Positions 19,257 through 27,089 of a stretch of DNA of 64,000 bases are shown here, one piece after another. The translations under genes and the position numbers were made by a program. This DNA comes from an uncultured Clostridia bacterium (GTDB taxonomy: Bacteria; Bacillota; Clostridia; TANB77; CAG-508): positions 1 to 64,000 of the forward strand of contig CALYAK010000004.1 of NCBI GenBank assembly GCA_944393505.1. The letters run 5' to 3'. The notes under the pieces are model-generated. The model was not told the origin of the DNA, searched no databases, and was given only the letters and a program-made list of their open reading frames with translations. Position 1 is the stretch's first letter. The number at the start of each line of letters is the position of its first letter.

Positions 19257-21464
19257 ATGGAAAAAATAAAAAAACTTTTAACGGTAAAAAACTTAAGTAA
19301 GATTTTTTTAATCTATATCTTTTTACAACCAGTTTTGGATATCTTAAGTTTCTTAGATATTCGAAGCTTAATTCCATTTGGAATTTCAACTTATGTAAAA
19401 CCATTATTTGTGTTTGGACTAGGAGCGACCATATTTTTAATCAACAAACAACAAAGAAAAAAATGGTTTTTGTTATATCTAGTTTATGCAGCACTAATGG
19501 TGATTCATACCATTATGCTAAAAGAATTAAATACAGCGAATTCATTGGTATTTCAAGAAATACGCTATATGGTAAATATCGTGTATATGCTTGTGCTATA
19601 CATGATTTTTGATTATTTTTACTTAAATTACGAAGATAAAGAAGAATTTGCCCAAAAATTAAAAAAGACAATTGTTTATACTTTTGTTTTTTACTGTATC
19701 ACCATTGTGTTAGCAATTTTAACAGGAACTTCTGCAAAAACCTATGAGTATGCAGATGCAACGAAACAAGGATTTAAAGGTTGGCTAGATTCTGGTCAAA
19801 TATTTGGACATGCTCTATCCATTTGGATTCCGTTTATTGGATATTATTTCCTAAACTATAAAAATGAAAATAAAATCATTCAAACGATTGTGAGATTACT
19901 TGTTCTTCTACCAGTTGCGATTTTAAGTTTAATTGGAACAAAAGTTACCTTTTTCATCGTTATTATTGTATTCATTACTCATATTTGTATTGATGGATTT
20001 TATGGAATTCGACAAAAGAATAAAAGCTATTTGTTAAGTGCAGTCATGTCCGTTCTAATTGTTGGAATTATTGTAGCTTTGTATAAACAATTACCGGTCT
20101 ATACCAATATTGAAATCAATAATGCGGTACTAAGTTCCGGTGTTTCAGAAGAAAGTATCAAAAGAGAACAAGATAGCCGAACTGACTTAAGAGATTTGGA
20201 AAAAGAAATTTCTGATTTAGATGGTACCACCAATAAAAAAGATCAGCGAAAACTAAAAACATTGCGAGACTACTATACTTGGGATTCACAAGCAACGAGT
20301 ATTCTAGAACAAAAATTTATCGATGGATCTGTTCATCCAAGTGATAACCGTGCAAAACAATTGGTATATAACTGGAATAAATACCAATTAGCAAGTTTAA
20401 AATATAAACTATTTGGATTAGGCTATTTAAATCAACCAGGTCAACTACAAATCGAAAGAGACCTATTCATGGTAATCTTTAGCTTAGGTATTATTGGAAC
20501 ATTAACCATTTTGGTATATCCAATTTCAAAATTCTTAAAAGCTGGAATTCGAATTTTACGTTATTGGAAGGAAGTAAGCCCAGAAACGTTATATCTATTT
20601 GAAGGATTTGGAATTTTCTTCTGTATCAGTATTTATGCAGGCTATACCTTTATCTATACCAATTTCTCGATTTTCTTAGTGGCATTAATTACTGCGCTAA
20701 GGTTTAATATGGATCAAATGCAAAAAGAAATACAAAAAGATGATCCGTTTTTAAAAGGAATGGATCGTTGCTATCGAGGAACGAATGAAGCGTTTTATCA
20801 AGTAGTAGAAGAAAACTTAGAAAAAGAACAAAAAATGTTTATCGTAACAGCAAATCCAGAAACCTTTATGAGAGCCAATAAGGATCCAGAAATCGCTAAA
20901 ATGATTTTAGATCCGCAAACAACAATAACACCGGATGGAATTGGTGTGGTAGCTGGAGCAAAACTAATTGGAAAAGAGATCCAAGAAACAATTACTGGTG
21001 TTGATCTTGCCAAAAAACTAATGGAATTTGCTCACGAAAAGAGAAAAAGCATTTATCTATTTGGTGCAAGCAAAGAAGTATCACAAAAAATGGAAGAAAT
21101 GCTAAAAGAAAAATATCCAAATGCGATTTTAGCTGGAAGACAAGATGGCTATGTAGAAGATAAGCAAAAAGTATTCTTAGAAATTGCAAAAGTAAATCCA
21201 GACATTGTATTAGTAGCTTTAGGAGCACCTACACAGGAAATGCTAATTTATCAAAACTTAGGGCGCTTTACGAAAGGAATTTTCGTAGGAGTAGGGGGAA
21301 GTTTTGATGTCTTAAGTGGTTCGAAAAAAAGAGCACCAAACTTCTTTGTAAAAATGAGGTTAGAGTGGCTATATCGCATTACAACAGAACCAAAACGCTT
21401 AAAACGTTTTGCAAAATATAACATTACTTACGGATTTAAAATTTTAAAATATAAAGCCTTGTAA
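19257..21464 (+). CDS. Polysaccharide polymerase/ligase fused to GT26 (TagA/WecG/CpsF-type) transferase
   Basis: The 735-residue protein has two parts. Residues 1 to about 490 form a polytopic membrane protein (roughly 10-11 helices) with a large extracellular loop between about 270 and 385, the architecture of O-antigen ligases and Wzy polymerases. Residues about 505-735 are a complete GT26 domain: TANPETFMRANKDPEIAKMI, TPDGIGVV, GVDLAKKLME, FGASKEV, ALGAPTQEM, FVGVGGSFDVLSG and a C-terminal RLEWLYRI...PKRLKR amphipathic tail. GT26 enzymes such as TagA add ManNAc to lipid-linked GlcNAc. The domains share one uninterrupted frame. wecB at 25.9 kb could supply UDP-ManNAc. The fusion is unusual. 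Confidence 0.85.
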   Translation: MEKIKKLLTVKNLSKIFLIYIFLQPVLDILSFLDIRSLIPFGISTYVKPLFVFGLGATIFLINKQQRKKWFLLYLVYAALMVIHTIMLKELNTANSLVFQEIRYMVNIVYMLVLYMIFDYFYLNYEDKEEFAQKLKKTIVYTFVFYCITIVLAILTGTSAKTYEYADATKQGFKGWLDSGQIFGHALSIWIPFIGYYFLNYKNENKIIQTIVRLLVLLPVAILSLIGTKVTFFIVIIVFITHICIDGFYGIRQKNKSYLLSAVMSVLIVGIIVALYKQLPVYTNIEINNAVLSSGVSEESIKREQDSRTDLRDLEKEISDLDGTTNKKDQRKLKTLRDYYTWDSQATSILEQKFIDGSVHPSDNRAKQLVYNWNKYQLASLKYKLFGLGYLNQPGQLQIERDLFMVIFSLGIIGTLTILVYPISKFLKAGIRILRYWKEVSPETLYLFEGFGIFFCISIYAGYTFIYTNFSIFLVALITALRFNMDQMQKEIQKDDPFLKGMDRCYRGTNEAFYQVVEENLEKEQKMFIVTANPETFMRANKDPEIAKMILDPQTTITPDGIGVVAGAKLIGKEIQETITGVDLAKKLMEFAHEKRKSIYLFGASKEVSQKMEEMLKEKYPNAILAGRQDGYVEDKQKVFLEIAKVNPDIVLVALGAPTQEMLIYQNLGRFTKGIFVGVGGSFDVLSGSKKRAPNFFVKMRLEWLYRITTEPKRLKRFAKYNITYGFKILKYKAL

Positions 21465-21481
21465 AAGGGAAAGGATACGAA

Positions 21482-22970
21482 ATGAAAAAGTGTAACCAAC
21501 TACTCATTACGATTATTTTCGTAATATTCATTGGAATCTATGCTTTTACCATTCTTTCGAATATCGGATCTTTACTAGGTCTTATGATTCTCTTACCAAT
21601 CCTTTTTGGGATTGGTAAGTTGATCCATCATCGGGAAAACAAAATGGAAGATACCGAATTGGGTTCATCAATATTTTCCAGTTTTGCTATTTACATTCGC
21701 TTTTTTGATTCGCTTTATTGTTTTACACATTTTAAAAATTGAACCATATAGTGATTATGCCACTTTATTCAATGCAGCTTGGAATTTAAAAGATGGAATT
21801 AATGTGATGGCAGATTCGCCCTATTTTAACATGTGGGGATTTCAAACTGGATATGTTCTTTATCAGACTGTACTTTTAAAGATCTTCCAATCCGAAATGG
21901 CACTTCATGTCTTCGATTGTTTTTATACATCAGCTAGTTGTACAATGATTTATTTAATGGGAAAAGATTTATGGAAATCGGATCAAAAGTTACCAAGTTT
22001 CCTTTATGCAGTTTACCTATTTGCCATTGCGTATACAGGTGTTTTAAGCAATCAACATCTTTATGTATTCCTCGTTTTAATTGCCATTTGGTTATGGTTA
22101 AGAGAAAGAGAGAAAAGTAATACGATTAAGATTAGTTTAATCGTAGGTGTTTTACTTGCAATTGCCAATATCATAAGACCAGAAGTTATTTTGGTATTAA
22201 GTGCGATGATTCTTTATGAGTTCTTAAAAATCGAAACAAAAGAAGATTGGAAGAAATGGATAAAAAAGATTTTAATCCTCTTGGGTACCTTTCTATTCCT
22301 TACACAAACAGCAAGTTTCTTAGTTCAAAAAACAGGATTAAATCCATCTGGACTAGAGAATAAAAACATATTATGGAAATTTGTTTGTGGGTCTGATTAC
22401 GAAGTTGGTGGAGGATATAGTTTAAGAGGAGAACCGATTTCCAATGATCAAGAAGCGGAAAAACAGTTTATTCTAGATAACTATACAAGCTTAACACCGA
22501 GCGAATGGCTGATCTTTTTCAAAAAGAAAATTAATAATTTCTGGACCAATGATTCTTATGGATGGGTTTCTGCAACAGTAGGAGAAAAAAAAGAGATCAT
22601 TTCTGGAATTTCTATGTCAAGTGAAACCATTATTCAAATTGTAAAAATCGTGGATGGAATGGGATATCTCGTTATTTTCTTTTTGGCATTGGTTTCAATG
22701 GCAAAGGCAAGAAAAGAAAATGATGTACACTCTCCCAAAAACTTTTTTCTAATCTTGTTATTACTTCATTTCCTAGTCTATTTAGTGATCGAAACGCAGA
22801 CGCGATATGCATATCTTGCTCGTATTCTTCTATTCATTTTAGCAATGGATGGTATGAAGACATGGAAAGAAGATCCAATTCCTCAAAAAATGAAGAACTG
22901 GCTGAAAGAAAAATGTGAAAATATCGAAAAAAAGAGAGAAAAGGCGAAGCTTGACGGAAAAAAGGTTTGA
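21482..22970 (+). pseudogene. Membrane glycosyltransferase (GT39/PMT-like), single-base frameshift
   Basis: An N-terminal piece (21482 to about 21682) encodes two membrane helices and then runs out of frame. The main piece continues in the next frame to 22970 with the FAFLIRFIVLHI helix, EPYSDYATLFNAAWNLKDG (acidic first loop), and about eight more helices. The acidic loop after helix 1 and the overall layout resemble lipid-phosphate-sugar-dependent GT39/GT-C transferases. Removing one T from the TTTT run at 21682-21685 joins the two pieces. It is the last gene of the glycan operon; no terminator follows before the next promoter. Confidence 0.7.
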
Positions 22971-22977
22971 ATTTTCG

Positions 22978-23006
22978 TTGTTTTAGAATAGGAAGTGTGA
23001 TACAAT
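22978..23006 (+). promoter_or_regulatory. Sigma-A promoter of the single-domain orphan gene
   Basis: TTGTTT (22978-22983), a 17-base spacer and TACAAT (23001-23006), starting only 8 bases after the preceding stop codon. It implies a leader of about 95 bases. Confidence 0.7.
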
Positions 23007-23106
23007 GAAAGATGCAAACAAGGAAAACCAAGCGTAGCAAAATCCCTCAGTTTGCAGAAGAAAATAGGCCTTGTGAGATAAATAATTGTTTAGGAGGGAA
23101 AATTCT

Positions 23107-23298
23107 ATGACCGCAAAAGAGCTTCGGATTGGAGACCATGTAACGACAAAGGATCCGAATGATGATACTGTAATGACTGGCAATGTGGTCAGTTTGTGCC
23201 AGTATCCGGTAAACGGAATTACAATCAAGTTGGATGGAGGAGGAACCCTCTTCATCGCCTGGAAAGGAATCCAGAACTGGAAGTTTAAGCGAATCTAA
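23107..23298 (+). CDS. Orphan 63-residue protein, single copy of a GD-x-V / PW domain
   Basis: I do not recognise this protein. It begins MTAKELRIGDHVTTKD, continues NGITIKLDGGGTLFIAW and ends in Lys/Arg. This is one copy of the domain found three times in the next gene: an L-x-IGD-x-V opening, a central NGxTI strand and an F-I-x-W strand, suggesting a small beta barrel of SH3/KOW type. The start follows a strong AGGAGGG site. Codons such as CTC, GCC, ATC, CGG and CAG are common and unlike the A/T-ending codons of neighbouring genes. It has its own promoter and terminator. Confidence 0.7.
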   Translation: MTAKELRIGDHVTTKDPNDDTVMTGNVVSLCQYPVNGITIKLDGGGTLFIAWKGIQNWKFKRI

Positions 23299-23304
23299 GA
23301 GACG

Positions 23305-23331
23305 AGCTCCTCCCTTTAGGGAGGAGCTTTC
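23305..23331 (+). terminator. Terminator of the single-domain orphan gene
   Basis: A 10-bp stem (23305-23314 with 23319-23328) has a 4-base loop. The T tail is short (TTT). Confidence 0.65.
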
Positions 23332-23347
23332 AATCGCAATCGAAAAT

Positions 23348-23376
23348 TTGAAAAAAATTGAAAAATATGGTAAAAT
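23348..23376 (+). promoter_or_regulatory. Sigma-A promoter of the three-domain orphan gene
   Basis: TTGAAA (23348-23353), a 17-base spacer and TAAAAT (23371-23376). The leader of about 85 bases contains a small hairpin near 23418-23440 (GTTTAC / GTAAAC). Confidence 0.7.
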
Positions 23377-23465
23377 ATAGAGTGCAAATAAGGTCAAGGC
23401 CTTATCGTATAACTCCACATGTTTACTAAAATAGGTAAACAAATTCAAAAACAGGAGGTATCTCT

Positions 23466-24032
23466 ATGACAGCACATGACCTAATGTTAGACGATCGGAT
23501 CGAATTTTTAGATCCATACAATGGAAGGAGGATAAGAGGACGCGTTTTCAAGATCGAAAAAGGACGTGAGAACGGAGTAACCATTCAATCGGATCGAGGA
23601 GAAAAGATCTTTGTCCCTTGGGACAGTTGCTATCAATTCCGGCTGCTTGTAAGGGCAATTCATCTGCAGGTAGGCGACCGAGTAAAATTCAGTAATCCAT
23701 ATAATGGTGTTCGAATGAAAGGATGTGTCTCCAAAATCCAGGAGGATCCTCTCGATGGAGTAACAATCCAAAGAGACTACAATGGGATCGTATTCATTCC
23801 CTGGACGGAGGACATTTCTGCTTATCACTTTCATCGCTTGCTAAGAGCAAAGGAACTAGGGATCGGCAACAAGGTAGAAGTTTCCACACAAAAGGATGAC
23901 ATCATTTTCAACGGCAAGGTTTGCGGTTTTAGCAATTCGCGTGAACACGGTGTCTTACTGCGGAACGATTGGATAGGAAAAGTCTTCATTCCAGAGTTAG
24001 AGTTTTCCAATTGGGATTTTTGTTTGCTGTAA
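23466..24032 (+). CDS. Orphan protein with three tandem copies of an unnamed ~60-residue domain
   Basis: The 188-residue product is three repeats. Unit 1 (1-60) has LMLDDRIEFLDPYNG, NGVTIQSDRGEKIFVPW. Unit 2 (61-122) has LQVGDRVKFSNPYNG, DGVTIQRDYNGIVFIPW. Unit 3 (123-188) has LGIGNKVEVSTQKDD, HGVLLRNDWIGKVFIPE. The shared plan is L-x-x-GD-x-V-x-F, PYNG, a basic turn, GVTIQ-x-D and (I/V)-F-(I/V)-P-W. This resembles compact beta domains used for nucleic-acid or protein binding, but I cannot assign a function. The ribosome site is AGGAGG. Codon use differs sharply from neighbours. The gene is monocistronic, and the one-domain paralogue lies just upstream. Confidence 0.75.
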   Translation: MTAHDLMLDDRIEFLDPYNGRRIRGRVFKIEKGRENGVTIQSDRGEKIFVPWDSCYQFRLLVRAIHLQVGDRVKFSNPYNGVRMKGCVSKIQEDPLDGVTIQRDYNGIVFIPWTEDISAYHFHRLLRAKELGIGNKVEVSTQKDDIIFNGKVCGFSNSREHGVLLRNDWIGKVFIPELEFSNWDFCLL

Positions 24033-24041
24033 AAGAGGAGG

Positions 24042-24070
24042 ATCCCTCACCGTAAGGTGGGGGATTTTCT
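24042..24070 (+). terminator. Terminator of the three-domain orphan gene
   Basis: A 9-bp GC-rich stem (24042-24050 with 24057-24065, one G-T pair) is followed by TTTTCTT. Confidence 0.75.
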
Positions 24071-24107
24071 TGTGTTATAGGAAATTTCTCAAACAAGTTT
24101 TTAAAAG

Positions 24108-24142
24108 GATAAAAAAATTGAGGCATAACAAATATGCCTCAA
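24108..24142 (-). terminator. Terminator of the zinc-ribbon passenger gene
   Basis: On the minus strand a 9-bp stem (24142-24134 with 24126-24118) is followed by seven Ts. Confidence 0.8.
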
Positions 24143-24161
24143 AATATAACTTTTTTGAAGT

Positions 24162-24542
24162 TTAGTTTTCAAATATTTTTCCATTTGGAGTTTTGTAATA
24201 AATTGGAGACGCACTGTGACTTTCACAGTGATAGCAGTCGACTTGTGGTTCCTTTTGGGTTGCTTCGTAAATATCATTAACAATTTCAATTGGATATGCA
24301 CTAATTTTTTTGCACTCGGGACATCTAAAATTTACCATTTCTCCAGAAAAGGGATTTTCAAAATCTTCGTTTTCCAGTTCATCTTCGAATGCTTCATCGC
24401 AATCTTCCTCAAATCCACTTTCCATTAAAAAGAATACCATTTCAAGAAAATATTCATCTGGCATTTCATCAACCATTCTTTTGAATTCATCTTTTAATTT
24501 TTTTGTTTCATTTGCAAATGGTAATATTTTTTCATTTTTCAT
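24162..24542 (-). CDS. Hypothetical acidic protein with C-terminal zinc ribbon, IS-associated
   Basis: The product has 126 residues. Residues 15-70 are helical and very acidic (a run rich in Glu and Asp near 45-63). The C-terminal part has two Cys pairs, CPEC and CYHC, spaced like a zinc ribbon. It has a good AGGAGG-like site and its own promoter lying in the 3' end of the transposase gene. Its position just downstream of an IS91-like transposase, between that and a terminator, suggests a passenger gene. Function unknown. Confidence 0.6.
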   Translation of the reverse strand: MKNEKILPFANETKKLKDEFKRMVDEMPDEYFLEMVFFLMESGFEEDCDEAFEDELENEDFENPFSGEMVNFRCPECKKISAYPIEIVNDIYEATQKEPQVDCYHCESHSASPIYYKTPNGKIFEN

Positions 24543-24561
24543 AACAGATACCTCCAGTGCA

Positions 24562-24591
24562 ATTATACACTAGGGGGACTAGTAGTTGCAA
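24562..24591 (-). promoter_or_regulatory. Promoter with a dyad operator for the zinc-ribbon gene
   Basis: On the minus strand: TTGCAA (24591-24586), an 18-base spacer and TATAAT (24567-24562). The spacer holds an inverted repeat ACTAG/CTAGT, a possible operator. Confidence 0.6.
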
Positions 24592-25708
24592 TAGAATATT
24601 TTTTAGGAATCACTAATTTAAAGAATATCATAAAATTACCACAAGAACATTTAGTAGGATCATAACCAAAAGACAACTCAATAGACAGTCTCCATTTTCT
24701 AAGTTGTTTTCTAAATTCAATTTGTGTTTGAGAAAGCATTTTAAATATTTTTGAAGAATGTTTATGCTTTTTAGCGTAAAGACCATAATATCTAACAAGT
24801 TTAAAATGTTTATCAGGTATATGAATAATAAGTTTTTTTATGAAATCAAATACATGAACTTTTTCTTCAACTCTTTGATCATCTTCATGCCTTTGATAAT
24901 AAAAAGTAACGTATTCACCATCATAATCTAAAATACGAGATTGAGCCATAGCAGGTCTGCTAGTATATCTAACGATATAATCAACAGCAATTTTAATAGA
25001 AGATATATCATCTGGTTTAGCATAAACATAGAAACCATTATCATAGGATGAATATAAAAAATTTTTTAATTTATTAAAAGTATACAATTTAGAAGGAGGT
25101 AAGTTTTTATACAAATAGGATAATAATAATTTTTGCCAACGTGAGCGTAAAGCTTTAAATGAAATATGAGGTACTTTTCGAAAAATTTCAATGTTACCAG
25201 CGCCACCTTCTGAACAAAGCATATGGATATGAGGATTCCATTTTAAATCTCTACCGAAAGTATGAAGAGTACACATGATTCCAGGAGTAAAATTTTGAGA
25301 TTTATTCATCTCATGAAACCAAGACAAAATAGTTTCAGAAGCTGATTCAAATAAGCCATTTAATAAATTTCTATCTTCTAAAAAATAGATACGAAGTTGT
25401 TTAGGAATGGTAAAAACAATATGTCTATGTTTGCAACGAATAATTTTTTTAGAAATATTAAAAGCTCTATCTTGAGCGTATTTAACACCACAAGTATTGC
25501 AAAATCTGGATTTACAACGAAAAGGAACATTTACAAATTTATTACAATGTTCACAGTAATATAAAGCATAACCAAGTTCAGGATTACCACAATTGATCAT
25601 ATGTTGTACTTCTTCGAATACAACAGGTCTAATATTTAAATTAGGATTTTCTAAAATAAATTTATCCCAATTATCAATAAAAATTTGTTTTATTGTGTAT
25701 TTTGACAT
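24563..25708 (-). CDS. IS91-family transposase (HUH)
   Basis: The 381-residue protein has an N-terminal zinc-binding region (CEHCNKFVNVPFRCKSRFC followed by TCG). The HUH-type motif is NPHIHML in the middle, and the C-terminal segment IVRYTSRPAMAQSRI contains the catalytic Tyr region. IS91-type elements transpose as single strands by a rolling-circle-like route, without target duplications. The start was placed at the second in-frame ATG because GGTGAT precedes it at suitable spacing. The element lies between the orphan cassettes and wecB. Confidence 0.88.
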   Translation of the reverse strand: MSKYTIKQIFIDNWDKFILENPNLNIRPVVFEEVQHMINCGNPELGYALYYCEHCNKFVNVPFRCKSRFCNTCGVKYAQDRAFNISKKIIRCKHRHIVFTIPKQLRIYFLEDRNLLNGLFESASETILSWFHEMNKSQNFTPGIMCTLHTFGRDLKWNPHIHMLCSEGGAGNIEIFRKVPHISFKALRSRWQKLLLSYLYKNLPPSKLYTFNKLKNFLYSSYDNGFYVYAKPDDISSIKIAVDYIVRYTSRPAMAQSRILDYDGEYVTFYYQRHEDDQRVEEKVHVFDFIKKLIIHIPDKHFKLVRYYGLYAKKHKHSSKIFKMLSQTQIEFRKQLRKWRLSIELSFGYDPTKCSCGNFMIFFKLVIPKKYSIATTSPPSV

Positions 25709-25757
25709 ATTAATCACCATTTAAAATATATCAGATATTTACTAAAAATTAAAATAA

Positions 25758-25783
25758 AAGAGCCTAAACTTAATCAGGCTCTT
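25758..25783. repeat. Hairpin upstream of the IS91-like transposase, possible element end
   Basis: An 8-bp inverted repeat (25758-25765 with 25776-25783) is followed on the minus strand by T-rich sequence. IS91-type ends carry hairpins, so this may mark an element end; it could equally be a minus-strand terminator. Confidence 0.4.
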
Positions 25784-25788
25784 ACAGG

Positions 25789-25810
25789 GCGGAATTTATT
25801 CCGCTTTTTT
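25789..25810 (+). terminator. Plus-strand terminator before wecB
   Basis: A 7-bp stem (25789-25795 with 25798-25804) has a tiny loop and six Ts. No plus-strand gene lies immediately before it, so it may be the former terminator of the polysaccharide operon, now displaced by insertions. Confidence 0.65.
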
Positions 25811-25832
25811 ATTCCTTCATCGGAAAGAAAAC

Positions 25833-25861
25833 TTGCGAAAAAAGAATAAGTACAGTATAAT
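25833..25861 (+). promoter_or_regulatory. Sigma-A promoter of wecB
   Basis: TTGCGA (25833-25838), a 17-base spacer and TATAAT (25856-25861). Confidence 0.7.
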
Positions 25862-25893
25862 CAAAACAGAAAAAGACAAAAGGAGGAGAAAAG

Positions 25894-27003
25894 ATGATAA
25901 AAGTTATGACAATCTTCGGAACAAGACCAGAAGCAATCAAGATGGCTCCACTTGTAAAAGAGTTAAAAAGTAGAAAAGAAATTGAGTGTATTGTTTGCGT
26001 AACAGCACAACATCGTCAAATGTTAGATCAAGTTTTAAAAACATTTGAAATTGTGCCAGATTATGATTTAGATATTATGAAACAAGGACAAACCTTAAGT
26101 GATATTACAGCAAGAGTTTTAAAGGGATTAGAAGAGGTAATCCAAGAGGTAAAACCAAATATCATATTAGTACATGGTGATACCACCACCACTTTTGCTG
26201 GAGCACTTGCTGCCTACTATAACCAAGTGGATATTGGACATGTAGAGGCAGGACTTCGTACATGGAATAAATATTCTCCTTATCCAGAAGAAATGAATCG
26301 TCAAATGGTAGGTGTTTTAGCAGATATGCATTTTGCACCAACCGAAAATAGTAAAGCTAGTCTATTAAAAGAAGGAAAAAAAGAAGAAACAATCTTTGTA
26401 ACAGGAAATACAGCAATTGATGCTTTGGCAACAACCGTTCATAAAAACTATACACATCCGATTTTAGATTGGGCAAAAGGTAGTCGTATGATTTTAATTA
26501 CAGCTCATCGAAGAGAAAATTTAGGAGAACCGATGAGAGGAATGTTTCAAGCAATTCGTAGAATTGTAGAAGAATATCCAGATGTAAAAGCAGTTTATCC
26601 TGTGCACTTGAATCCAAAGGTACGAGAAGTAGCAAACGAAGTATTGGGTGATAATGAAAAAATAAAACTAATTGACCCATTAGAAGTAATTGATTTTCAC
26701 AACTTTATCGCAAATTCCTATTTAATCTTAACCGATAGTGGAGGAATTCAAGAAGAGGCTCCTTCTTTAGGAAAACCAGTTTTAGTTTTAAGAGATACAA
26801 CGGAAAGACCAGAAGGAATTCAAGCAGGAACCTTGAAACTTGCTGGAACAGATGAAGAAACGATTTATCAATTAACAAAACAATTATTGGAAGATCAAGA
26901 AGAGTATAGAAAAATGAGTAAAGCTTCGAATCCTTATGGAGATGGAAAAGCAAGTCAAAGGATTGCAGATGCTATTATCCAAAGATATGGGAAAGAAGCA
27001 TAA
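25894..27003 (+). CDS. wecB: UDP-N-acetylglucosamine 2-epimerase (non-hydrolysing)
   Basis: The enzyme interconverts UDP-GlcNAc and UDP-ManNAc in the cytoplasm. The 369-residue length is standard. Recognisable parts are TIFGTRPEAIKMAPL, VHGDTTTTFAGAL, VGHVEAGLR-type sequence (DIGHVEAGLRTWN), TAHRRENLGEP, and LTDSGGIQEEAPSLGKPVLVLRDTTERPE split across the UDP-binding region. A strong GGAGGAG site precedes the ATG. Its product is the donor expected for the GT26 domain at 19-21 kb. The name mnaA is used for the same enzyme in Gram-positives. Confidence 0.95.
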   Translation: MIKVMTIFGTRPEAIKMAPLVKELKSRKEIECIVCVTAQHRQMLDQVLKTFEIVPDYDLDIMKQGQTLSDITARVLKGLEEVIQEVKPNIILVHGDTTTTFAGALAAYYNQVDIGHVEAGLRTWNKYSPYPEEMNRQMVGVLADMHFAPTENSKASLLKEGKKEETIFVTGNTAIDALATTVHKNYTHPILDWAKGSRMILITAHRRENLGEPMRGMFQAIRRIVEEYPDVKAVYPVHLNPKVREVANEVLGDNEKIKLIDPLEVIDFHNFIANSYLILTDSGGIQEEAPSLGKPVLVLRDTTERPEGIQAGTLKLAGTDEETIYQLTKQLLEDQEEYRKMSKASNPYGDGKASQRIADAIIQRYGKEA

Positions 27004-27053
27004 AGCATAAAAAAAGAAAGAAAAAGCAAAAGAAGAAGGAAGAATGAAAAGGG

Positions 27054-27089
27054 AAAAGACACAGTTTCAGCTGGAAATTGTGTCTTTTT
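27054..27089. terminator. Bidirectional terminator between wecB and the DUF368 gene
   Basis: A 10-bp stem (27054-27063 with 27079-27088) has A-run and T-run flanks, usable from both sides. It overlaps the last codons of the convergent DUF368 gene. Confidence 0.7.
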
